A stretch of 64,000 bases of DNA, from NCBI GenBank assembly GCA_030789695.1, contig CM061135.1:109376301-109440300 (forward strand), given 5' to 3'. The notes below the pieces were generated by a model. It did no database searches. It was not told where the DNA came from and saw nothing but the letters and a program-made list of their open reading frames with translations. Positions 44,296 through 54,202 of the stretch are shown in pieces. Made by a program: the position numbers and the translations under genes. Origin of the DNA: Scilla litardierei. Taxonomy: Eukaryota > Streptophyta > Magnoliopsida > Asparagales > Asparagaceae. Numbering within the stretch: position 1 is the stretch's first letter; each line of letters begins with the position of its first letter.

Positions 44296-45795
44296 TGATG
44301 TGCGTTTGTATTTTATATATTCACACACGTCTTCTCCGTAATTTTCCGTCATTTTTCGTTGTTTCGAATCCGTTCCTTTGTGTTTTTTAGTTCCTTTTTA
44401 CTTTCGTTTTGTTTGTGTGCTTTGCAGGATATTGCTAGCGCAGGGGACATACAAGGCCAACATCATGAGTCCCTGGAGCAACGGGAGGTGTCGCATGAGG
44501 CCCCGAGAGCCATTTGTCAAGGAAAACCATGTATCAGCTCTCAACCGATCGGGTAGAACAACCACCCGATCGGTTCATGTGGCTGTATCGGTCCAGAGGA
44601 AGAGGCAGATCCACCTGATTGGTTCAGTGATCGGGTGGATGTGACACAGAACGCTGTTTTGAGAGTCAAAGTTCATCCAGTTTGTTGACTTGTCAATCGA
44701 TCGGGTCACCTGTAGCCACTGCTTCCCATGCTCAAGAAGTCGAGACCTCACCTGATCGGTTTAGTGATCGAGTGAGATTTGTCAGAAGCTGAAGACCAAA
44801 TTTCCAGTCGTTTCACCCGATCGGGTGAAGTCTCATCCGATCGGGTGAATTTTTATTTGTGTATTTTTGTGGGAATATTCCCTAGCATCTTGCCAAATTG
44901 TATAAATAGGGCTAGGTTTCCCGAGAAACGCAATCCCCATTTTAAAGCTGTTTTAGGGATTTTTGGCTGCTCTGAATTAAACTCTAATTGTAAGTTCTTT
45001 AATCGTTCTTATATTTTATCATTGCGTTTATACTTCTATTTGCTATAGTAATCAATCGCATGATTTCCATTCTTATAGATATAACATGTTTTATTGCATT
45101 TCATACCATGAATAGTGAGTAGTTCTTCAATCTGGGACATTGGTGGAAGCCCCTTCCTGGGTTCTCCCTAGAACGGCTATAAGATTAGGGATCCGATAGG
45201 ATCTAGGGATTTTGATGGTTACGCAGGGGCGTTTCATTGTCATCGGCGGGAGAAAGACCGCCTTTGACTGTCAGGCCAAGGGGAAATAAAAAGGGAGTTT
45301 GATTCTCTAGACACAGCTCACCCCCTAACATAGACATTGATTCCTTGCGCGTAGGAATGGCTTGGATGAAATGTCGGGAGCAATCATTGCGAGCTTAGTG
45401 CTCTCAAAGTCGGGTGGTGTTGGACATGGGAATGCCCACCGTCTGAACCCGGGTAGACCTAGCGTATCATCCTGGGCATCGATCGGAATATCGGGCCCAT
45501 GGGATGCTAGGTACTGCTATTAGAGGCAACGTCTCATCGCTAAACCCTAGAATCCGATCACATTCCTATCCTTCGGCCGTAATAGTGAGAACTCATGATA
45601 GGGCGGAAGCCAAAGTCCTAGGTTACCGTTTTACCTCTTACATCTTTTCTGTTAGCTTACAATCGTGACAACAAACTGAGAGTTGGCTAGCTCATCCCCC
45701 GGGTGACCGGTCCCTGATTGTTTCCAAGCACAATACACGCCTCCCCGTGATCGACCCCCAAGCCACACTTTGACACCGTGCACTTGCGGTTTACA
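44296..45795 (+). repeat. E5 3' LTR
   Basis: 1500 bases, TGATGTGCG to TTTACA. CTTTGCAGGATAT lies at 44424 after a T-rich stretch. CCGATCGGGT palindromes at 44540-44850, TATAAATA at 44901, and many short hairpins in the tail: GTTCT/GAAC, GGCGG/CCGCC (45245-45262), ATTCC/GGAAT (45340-45358), GAGC/GCTC. The right boundary rests on TG...CA and on the start of E7 gag sequence right after it. Confidence 0.78.
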
Positions 45796-46806
45796 AATTC
45801 TAATGCTAGTATCCCCGTCCCGATTTGAGTGCCAAATGGACACGGTCAGGTGCTTTCCACTTTTCTTTGTTTCGTAGCATTGGGCAATCCTTCTTGATGT
45901 GCCCCGGCTTGTTACACTTAAAACAAAGAGACGATGAATTATTAGTGGAATCAAATTTAGATTTGGAAGGAAATTTACCTTTGCGAAAGAAGCGTTGGAA
46001 CTTCTTCGCCATTTGCGCAATTTCTTCCAAATTCATTTCGTTCTCAGATTCACCACTATCGGAGGATGAAGAAGTTGCCTTGAAGGCTAACACTTTCTTC
46101 TTTGTCTCTGTTGGGTTCATCATAGCTCTAATCTTCATTCGGTTCTCCCTTCTTACTTTGTAAGACATGAGAATACCAATGAGGTTCACCACAATATAGT
46201 TTTTCATGTCATTGACATGCTCAATGGCAATTTCCCTTGTTTCATACTTTGAGGTCATTCCCATGATTATCTTTCTCACCTTTTCTTATTGAGTGTATAC
46301 TTGACCGAGAGCTTCAAGCTCATTGGTGAAGTCGGTGAAACGACCGTACATCGTTGCAATGTTCTCATTATCCTGCATATGAAACATGTCGAAATTTTGT
46401 ATAGCAACATATAATTTTGACAATTTTACCTTGTTCATTCTCTCGTGGGTAACGACGAGATGGTTCCATATTTGATATGCACTCTTACATATGCATATCT
46501 TATTGAACTCATCCGGATCCAATACACAATGAAGAGCATGGTATTATTCACCTCGGCGGACTTCTCGGTGGGAGACCATTTGTCAAAATCTTCTTCGATG
46601 GGTTCAACGTACTCCTTATGGATGGTTCTCCAAAGAGAAGCACTCCTTAGAAATATCTCCATCAGGTACTTTCAATAACCGAAATTCGTGCCATTAAAAC
46701 ACGGAGGACAAACCGTTGATTGTCCTTTAAAAACGGTAGATGCACCATCACGATCGTGATTATTGTACGAAGGAGGTGGAGGAACATTGTTGTTGTTGGA
46801 TGCCAT
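45796..46806 (-). pseudogene. E7 Sirevirus-type gag, broken
   Basis: Minus strand, ATG at 46806 (ASNNNNVPPPPSYNN). An early TAA near 46677, then FLRSASLWRTIHKEYVEP, SPTEKSAEVNNT, a frameshift near 46520 (DPDEFNKICICKSAYQIW, VTHERMNKVK), a TAA near 46286, and from 46279 a stretch ending in the intact zinc knuckle CFKCNKPGHIKKDC (about 45920-45880). The frame stops at 45806 at the E5 junction. With the integrase/RT at 27701-29565 on the same strand it forms one copia element split by E5, but protease and the N-terminal half of integrase are missing between them. Confidence 0.82.
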
Positions 46807-47066
46807 AGCTATAAACTGTAGAGAGATGATGCCCTCAAGGCTATTTATCTCTGTGTGAATAGCACAAACATCTTGTTCAAAATAACAATAAGCTGTTTGG
46901 TAATAATTTATCTAAGTTATTTTATAATGTAGTTAACATTAGATATTAACTTAGGTAAAGTCCTGAGACTTTATGCAAGGTCAAACAGGCATCGAGATGA
47001 GTATCTCGATCATGGAGAAATGTTTGACCATCTGTAGCATAAGTCTAAAAGGGTTCGTGGTCGTAG
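46807..47066 (-). other. E7 leader upstream of gag
   Basis: 260 AT-rich, non-coding bases up to the insertion of E8 at 47067. The 5' LTR of E7 should be right of the window, beyond E8. Confidence 0.5.
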
Positions 47067-47596
47067 TGTAGGATCCTGTCAAAACAACGACGTTAGGATC
47101 GAATAATAAAGTAGAGACTTACATTCACGTACGCGGCACCGTAATCTCTGAACTTTGCCCTCGGATTCACCACAACGGTCGATACTTCGTCACGGAGGAT
47201 CGAAGCAGAGTTTCACCGCCTAAATCTCTATTTAGAAGAGGATTTTAATGGAAGGGAGAAGAAGAACATAAGATGCCTTATGCAAACTTATGGCATGGAT
47301 GGAATGGTGTAAAAGGCATACCCTTGGGTCCTATTTATAGGCTTTAGGGGTAGTTATTGTAGGAAATAACCAATTATAAGCTTATTAGCCTATATTAGCC
47401 CTTTTACTTATCCTCTTCTTCATTCACTTATCGAGTGTCTTTATGCACTTATAAAGTGACTTTTTCCACTTATCGAGTGGTCCTTTTCACACGAGAAAAG
47501 GTTCTCTTCGTGTACGCTTTCGTGCACGCGACATCTGAGGTCTGTATACCCTCATACATCCCCTCATGGGTGTATTCATGTCGTCCATATCCAACA
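47067..47596 (-). repeat. E8 3' LTR
   Basis: 530 bases, minus strand TGTTGGATATGG to GGATCCTACA. It contains the CCACT...AGTGG motif of this family and matches the LTRs of E9. Confidence 0.9.
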
Positions 47597-48608
47597 TCTC
47601 CCACTCACACTTGAGGGTATTGTAAGGAAACATCTTTCCTTTAACTCTTCCGTTTATCATACCGAGAAATAGGCCATGTGACCGTCATGCGCATAGAGTC
47701 CGCTGTTGTGCACTTGTTAGAGATACACAACACTCCTCGAGGTGCAAAGTTGAGTAGATCAACACATGCTTTACCCTAGATTATTTCTTCACATTTCTTA
47801 TACTTTATATTCAACAATTGAATCCCATCTGGATTACAATTGGCTGGCCATCTTTGAATCTCTAAAGTCCAAATGTGAATATGAAATTAATCTTCCTCTT
47901 CTTGCGATCCTTTTGATCTTGACTTGACTTGCTTTTCTAACATGCCCCGCCGGACCGAATTGACCATAGTCCATAAGCAACATGCTAAGATAGCAATCAC
48001 CCAGTCAAATCTAAAGGAACCAATTTAGAGTCCATAAGGGTAATGAGTTAAGACCCATATGGTCTTTGGGTCTTACATAATAGTAAACACAATTACTATT
48101 CTAACCCAATGGTCAAAATGCATACGTAGTATGATTACGTATTACAACATCACTCCTTTACTGGGGAGCGTATGTCTTAATGATGTTGTAAGTATGATAA
48201 CCAGACACCACAATGTCTGACTTTGAGTCCCTTTTACTACTCAAATAATCTTCTGGACCCACATCCCGCATAAGACAGATAGGATTTCAAAAAATCCTCT
48301 TAGATCTTTTGAAAGCATCCATATGATGCAGATCTTTCATACGACCATTTTGTCATGACTCTAAATCGTCCGTCTGACGATTTTGACTTTAAACAGGTAT
48401 CATCTTTATTGTATCTGTCTGATAGAATAAAGGCGGTTGCTCATGTGAGAGAGACAACCTTAATCTGTCCGACATACTAGAAAGTATAGCTGAGATTTCA
48501 AAAATGTACAAAAACATTTCTTAAAGAATTCATATGCAATGTCGAAAAGAACTTATTCTTTTATTAAATTTGATCATGTACAGACATGGGAATTTACATT
48601 GGTACAAC
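47597..48608 (-). other. E8 3' untranslated region
   Basis: Non-coding between RNase H stop and LTR, about 1 kb, matching 58312-59332 of E9 in inverted orientation. The polypurine tract (minus strand GAGTGGGAGA) is at 47597-47606. Confidence 0.7.
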
Positions 48609-49568
48609 TCAGCTCTTACGCAATCCTTGAGATGATAAGTGTTTGTAAAACACATCTCTGGGGATCACCGTCGTAAGCGGATCCGCTATCATCTCATGCG
48701 TAGATATGTACCTTATGTCTACCTTCTTGGTCTTATCATAGTATTTTGCAAATTTGTAGCGGATATCTATGTGTTTGGTCTTACAATGGAATTTAGGATC
48801 TTTGACATAGGCTATAGATGCTTGACTGTCGCTGTGTATAGGTACATCACCTGAGTCACTTGCATCAATTAGCATGTCTAAGAACTTCCTAAGCCAAACA
48901 GCTTCTTGGACTTCCATGCTAAATGCTACAAACTCGGCTTCCATAGTTGAAAGTGCGATGCAGGATTGTTTCTTGCTACTCCATGATATTGCACCAGATT
49001 CGAGTAGAAAAACATATCCTGAGGTCGATCGTCGCTCATCGAGATCACCCGCCCAATCAGCATCAGTGTAGCCTTCGAGCCTCAAGGCATCTCCTTAATA
49101 GCATAAAGCATAATCCGCAGTTCCCTTAAGATACCGCATTATCCTCTTAACCGCTTTCCAGTGTACTTGCCCTGGATTGGATTGGTAACGACTTACCATT
49201 CCAACAGTAAAACAGATGTCCGGTCTTGTACACATCATAGCGTACATAAGACTACCAACTGCACTGGAATATGGAACTTTTTCCAAAATTTCCTTTTTCT
49301 TTTAGTTCTTTGGACACGATTTCAGACATAAAGTATCGCATTTGCTTATAGGAGTATCAATGGACTTGCAGTCCTGCATATTAAAACGTTCTAGAACCTT
49401 CTTTATATAAGTCTCCTGTGAAAGAGAAAGAAGTTTCTTCGAACGATTCCTTGAAATCTTAACTCCAAGGATATATACGGCTTCTCCCATGTCTTTCATC
49501 TCAAAAACTGATGAAAGCCAAGCCTTGATATCCATCACAAAGCCCTTGTCATTTCCGGCTATTAAAAT
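48609..49568 (-). pseudogene. E8 copia RT end and RNase H
   Basis: Minus strand, one frame with two in-frame stops (about 49300 and 49092). It starts right after the E9 junction with LIAGNDKGF, then VYILGVKISRNRSKK, MYAMMCTRPDICF, then RNase H: GYTDADWAGDLDERRSTSGY, STMEAEFVAFS (catalytic Glu), SDSQASIAYVKDPKFH and IADPLTTVIPR. The TKHIDIRYKF segment is kept. The preceding half of the polymerase lies at 59886-60554. E9 carries the same domains with few differences. Confidence 0.88.
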
Positions 49569-49821
49569 TGTTGGATATGGACGACATAAATACACCCATG
49601 AGGGAATGTATGAGGGTATACGGACCTCAGATGTCGCGTGCACGAAGGCATGCGCAAAGGGAACCTTTTCTCGTGTGAAAAGGACCACTCGATAAGTGGA
49701 AAAAGCCACTCGATAAGTGGAAAAAGCCACTTTATAAGTGCAAAATGGCACTTGATAAGTGGATAAAGAAGAAGATAAATGAATGTGCTAATATAGGCTA
49801 ATAAGCTTATAATTGGTTATT
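49569..49821 (+). repeat. E9 truncated LTR start (253 bases)
   Basis: TGTTGGATATGGACGAC onward, including CCACTCGATAAGTGG repeats. It matches the start of 52067-52634 until about 49821, where TTATTT gives way to unrelated sequence. Confidence 0.85.
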
Positions 49822-50443
49822 TTGAAATGAATGTAAGACCCCTTCAATCCATATTCCATAATTTAGAAGCTTAAATCATCCAATAACCCAAATTATTAAT
49901 TAGGTTGTGACCCGTTTATCGAATCGTGTATTACCCGAAAGGGGCCGCAGAACGGTGGTTGTGTGATGCACAACACGACCTACATACATTACTCTCACAT
50001 ACCTTGAAATGGGTGTGAGAGTGATTCATGAGCTTCAATTAGGAGAAGAACCCAATTAGCAATTACCTTTGGTGCACCCCATATGTGCTTAATTGATTTA
50101 TTTCCTGATCCTCATACCTTGAAATGGATGAGTGATCGAGTTATCATGGAATTAATATTTGGCAGAGCAATTGAGTAATTCTACCGATATCCTCAACACC
50201 CGCACCCTCGTCCTCCCTTGCATCCAAATCTTAGAACCTTACCCTAACTTTAGGGTACTTAGATAAATCATCTATTAAAACCATCATTCACCCTCAAAGG
50301 GTGGTTAGAACTCTCAACCATTCTTTACACGCTCTGACTATTTGTGTGAATTTGCAGATTAGTTCCGTCTCTGTGGATACGATCCTGTACTCACCGGGTA
50401 TATGATTTGCTGACCTCGTACATTTGCGAGTATCACCTTTCAG
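49822..50443. other. Unassigned segment, possibly a gypsy LTR fragment
   Basis: Non-coding. TCTCTGTGGATACGATCC and TTGCGAGTATCACC near 50370-50442 resemble ends of plant gypsy LTRs; the rest is not recognised. Confidence 0.35.
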
Positions 50444-51345
50444 GTTTAGTCATTAGACACAAAATTCCGTCCGTTTTCTTGGACTGTTTTGGGCTGTTTA
50501 AAGGGCTTATTTAAGCTAGTTTGAGTGTGATTTTTGAACACTAACTCCTACTCATAGAAATCATTTTGGATTGCCAAAAATCCCAAGAGAGAGCTTCATT
50601 TCTATCATTTTCTCTCTTTCTCTCCCTTGAGCTTCCTATTCTTTCATGAAGTGAAGTCAAAGCTCAAAGGGACTTCTCCAAGAGATCAAACTCTTAATTC
50701 TATTCTTGGAGATCATCATTCTTTCTATCACTCATTCATATACTCAAGGGGAATCGTTATGTTTCATTCCTACTGAAGAGAAAGATCACAAGTGCAATCA
50801 AGCTTATCTTAAGTACTTGGACATCCACACTTGCATGCCTTCTTCTTCACATTGGTAAGATCATTTCAAGGCATATGTAAGTGTTATTTTGTTTCATCTT
50901 TTGTGAGAAACCCTAACTCTCTTTGTGGGAGTTAGTTTCTTCGTTTGTGGGAGGTTGTGTCCTTGTGTAGGACTAACCATTGTGTAGGGTTTGAATTCTC
51001 CCTTGTGGGAGTGAGTGAGTTTTTATCCTTGTGTAGGACTAACCCTTGTGTAGGGTTTGGTGTGTCATTGTGTAGAACAAATCTCTTGTGTAGGGTATCC
51101 CTTGTGTAGGGATTGTGTTCAGTAACTTGTGTAGGTTTATAGTGAATATTGGTGTAGCTGGAAGTACCCAAATTTGGGAAACCAGGGTAAAATCCTTTGT
51201 GTTTGAGATTGTTGTTGTTGACCATACTCTTTAATTTCCGCTGCTTATTGTGCATTAATTTCAGTAACTTTTAATTAAGCACTTTGCTTTCCTTTACACT
51301 ATTCACCCCCTCTAGTGTATTGTGTAGCCCCGCTAGGTCCCAACA
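50444..51345 (+). repeat. E10: Sirevirus 5' LTR tail
   Basis: Ends TTCACCCCCTCTAG...CCAACA with a primer site TGGTATCAAAGCC at 51348-51360, as in Sireviruses. The LTR start is not present. It holds the TTGTGTA hairpin array. Confidence 0.65.
50913..51137 (+). other. E10 leader hairpin array, loop TTGTGTA
   Basis: CTAACTC/GAGTTAG (50913-50935); GTCC-TTGTGTA-GGAC inside an outer GGTT/AACC (50953-50978); CTCCC-TTGT-GGGAG (50998-51011); TCC-TTGTGTA-GGA (51026-51038); AACCC-TTGTGTA-GGGTT (51041-51057); ATCCC-TTGTGTA-GGGAT (51097-51113); AAC-TTGTGTAG-GTT (51124-51137). Eight TTGTGTAG copies in about 180 bases; the flanks pair with each other in most. Confidence 0.82.
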
Positions 51346-51445
51346 ATTGGTATCAAAGCCTTGGTTTGGTGGCATTTGCAACCATGATGTCGTAGTCTCA
51401 ATAACCACTCTCCCTTCCTCCCATTTTCAAAGCAAACACTTCTCA

Positions 51446-52060
51446 AAATGGAGGAAGAACATGTGCCGATGGCTTGATGAGCAAGAGGAGTTAAAGATTT
51501 GTACTTCGGATGATCAAGCTTGGAATGCTTTGCTCAATGCCCTCTCTCCAAAAATAGCAAAGACTTTAATGAATTTTGAGATGACACATGAGATATAAGA
51601 TTATCTTGATGGCACGTATGGTGGAGAGGAATCTTGCGATGATGAGAGCATCGTTGGTAATGAGGTATCTCGTGAATCTCTCATTTTTCAACGCAATAAT
51701 TTAAGTGATAGTTATAAAGCGTTGTTAGTTGAAAATAACTCCCTCAAAATGAAAAACAACAAGCTTGAAAGAGATGCATGCACACACACTTCTTTATCAT
51801 CCAAACCTCGTCATGATACACAAAGAATTACATTGAATCAAGAAAAATTGCTCTTGATTCACGTGTGTGCATGTTGAGTAAGGAGAATGACTCTCTTAAA
51901 ACTCAAATTGAGTATGTGAATGATTTTCACACATCTGTGAAAGAGAGTGTGTATGGCATGAATCAAGATAAACTTCAATCTTTGCATACCGAGAAAGATG
52001 GTCTTCTTTCTTAATTGAGTGCCTTGAGAGATGAGAATGCATCTCTCAAACTCCAAATGG
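51446..52060 (+). pseudogene. E10 Sirevirus gag remnant
   Basis: A stretch with ICTSDDQAWNALLNALSPKIAK, a stop at 51596-51598, then DYLDGTYGG in the same frame and a Lys/Asn-rich coiled-coil-like part (SYKALLVENNSLKMKNNKLERD). Further stops follow. It resembles the Sirevirus gag core and is cut at 52066 by the full LTR of E9. Confidence 0.62.
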
Positions 52061-52066
52061 AGATGA

Positions 52067-52634
52067 TGTTGGATATGGACGACATAAATACACCCATGAG
52101 GGGATGTATGAGGGTATACGGACCTCAGATGTCACGTGCACGAAGGCGTGTGCGAAGGGAACCTTTTCTCGTGTGAAAAGGACCACTCGATAAGTGGAAA
52201 AAGCCACTCGATAAGTGGAAAAAGCCACTCGATAAGTGGAAAAAGCCACTTTATAAGTGCAAAATGGCACTTGATAAGTGGATAAAGAAGAAGATAAATG
52301 AATGTGCTAATATAGGCTAATAAGCTTATATTTAGTTATTTCCTACAATAACTACCCCTAAAGCCTATAAATAGGACCCAAGGGTAAGGCATTTATTCAC
52401 ACTTTCCATGCCATAAGTTTGCATAAGGCATCTTATGTTCTTCTTCTCCCTTCCATTAAAATCCTCTTCTAGTTAGAGATTTAGGCGGTGAAACTCTGCT
52501 TCGATCCTCCGTGACGAAGTATCGACCGTTGTGGCGAATCCGAGGACGAAGTTCCGAGATTACCGTGCCGCGTACGCAAGCGTAAGTCTCAACTTCATTT
52601 ATCGATCCTAACGTTGTTTTGACAGGATCCAACA
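52067..52634 (+). repeat. E9 full 5' LTR
   Basis: 568 bases, TGTTGGATATGG to GGATCCAACA, followed by TGGTATCAGAGCC (52636-52648). TATAAATA at 52366. Three CCACTCGATAAGTGG-type units lie at about 52184-52240. Confidence 0.92.
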
Positions 52635-52635
52635 T

Positions 52636-52648
52636 TGGTATCAGAGCC
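52636..52648 (+). other. E9 primer binding site (Met-tRNA type)
   Basis: TGGTATCAGAGCC two bases after the LTR. Confidence 0.88.
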
Positions 52649-52649
52649 A

Positions 52650-54202
52650 TACGGGTTCACCCCGGTCAAACCGCCGCCCCGTCAAACCGATGAACGATGC
52701 GTTGTCTTTTTCACGAATGGGTATCCTATCATTACGGATATGGTAGGAACACTTCGTGACGGAGAGAACGCAGCGGTTGTTCTTTTCACGTTAGGGTCTC
52801 CTACCATTGCGGATATGGTAGGAACTCTCCGTGACAGGAAGAACCGACTGTTCATATCGTCAAGCTCGCTCTCTTTATGGATGCTGAGTCTCCATTCATA
52901 GGGAATGTGAACTCTCTTCATGTGGAGCACGTAGTTTACGAATTTTAAAGTATGTTAATTTTTCATTTTAGCACACGGCCATTAGAGAATAACTACTTTC
53001 TAGACAAACGGGTGCTTCATCGACGAACGGGTGCTTCATCGAGGAAGATGATGGTAGTTATCTCCATCGGAGAAGATGATTTTTGGTGCATGATCACCAT
53101 GGCCAAATGGGCTATGAAGGCAATGCACCCTCCCTTCCCATGCGGAGGGGGTTGGCTACGGCCAATAACCATCATGGCCACCCCTCCGGCGGGGTGTGCG
53201 GCAACCCCATATAAGGGGGTGGCCGGCCATGGCCATATGGGCCATGGCCGGCCAAGGCCAAATGGCCATGGCCCGGTAATGGCCGGTCATGGCCATGGCC
53301 GGACCTGGCTGGACCCGGCCAGGGCCAGGGGGCCCTGGCCGTGGCCAAGGCCAGGCCTGGCCGAGGCTAGGCCAGGGCCAAGGGGCCCTGGCCGGCCTCG
53401 GCCAAGGCCAGGGGCCGGCCCTGGCCGGCCAGGGCAGAGGCCCTTGGCCGGCCCTTGGCCAGCCTCGGCCAGGGCAGAGGCCCTGGCCGGGAGTGGTGTC
53501 AGATCATTGGTTGGTCGACCAATTTGGGAGTTTTGGTCGACCAATCCGGTATAAGGCCTTGATCGATCACGAACATGCCGACTAGCCCATACGGGGTTAC
53601 AAAAGGCCTTGGTCAAACACGAATGTACCGATTAGCCCATACGGGGCTAACGACAGTCGTCTGCGGCAAAATTCTTCCATACGGGGGGAAGCGCCTGAAT
53701 CCATACGGGAACCGGCGATAATGGCTTGCAGGAAAATCCCCACAGGGGGATCCGGCCTTGGCACGGCTACGGCTCATTCCCGACAAATGGTCAGGAAGTG
53801 CCGAATATTTCACTAGTATCATAAGGGTACTAAGTTGAAATATACATTTTTTGAAAAATACGTTTTCATACGTTTTGAAAAATACGTTTTCAAAAACGCT
53901 TTTCTGCTGCAAAGTACTATAAGAGTACTATCGTTTGATAAAGTGAGGGAGAAATATTGAAAGTTACTCTAGATGGTGATTGGAAACGTAGTGACCTTTT
54001 CGATTCTAGAGTAACATCTTCAATATTTTTCGAAAGTAACTTATCAAATTATAAATATCATTCCAAGTGGGAGTTGAAATTAAAACTATCCAAATGGGAT
54101 ATTCTATTATCATTTCAAGTGGGAATTATATTTTAAGAAATTTTTTGCAATGATTTTGATCAAACCTTCGTTTTGTGTCTTTTGCAGCATTTTAAAAGTA
54201 AA
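52650..54202 (+). promoter_or_regulatory. E9 long leader with TACGG-loop hairpins and GGCC-rich block
   Basis: 1.55 kb before the gag ATG. Hairpins: TCCTATCAT/ATGGTAGGA with loop TACGGAT (52724-52748, one wobble); TCCTACCAT/ATGGTAGGA with loop TGCGGAT (52799-52823); TTAGCCC/GGGCTAA with loop ATACG (53632-53650); CTTCC/GGAAG with loop ATACGGGG (53674-53691). A GC-rich block of GGCC palindromes fills about 53140-53490. Long leaders of this kind often hold packaging and translation signals; that is inference here. Confidence 0.65.
53140..53490 (+). repeat. GGCC-dense palindrome block in the E9 leader
   Basis: GGCC recurs every 6-12 bases as GGCCATGGCC, GGCCAAGGCC, GGCCGGCC, CCAGGGCC. The E8 copy begins at about 63856. 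It is open in several frames only because stops are rare in such sequence; I do not call a gene. Confidence 0.85.

Larger units (their letters stand above)
47067..49568 (-). mobile_element. E8: copia element (sibling of E9), 3' half
   Basis: Minus strand: RT end and RNase H (49568-48609), 3' untranslated region, polypurine GAGTGGGAGA, LTR 47596-47067. E9 is inserted at 49568; the rest of E8 continues at 59886-64000. The left flank is CGTAG (47062-47066); its partner is outside the window. Confidence 0.88.

Noticed and set aside
53289..53585. Long Gly/Pro/Arg-rich open frames in the GGCC block, on both strands
   Set aside because: Stop codons are rare in GGCC repeats, so open frames are expected by chance; no start context, no domain, and the block is a leader.
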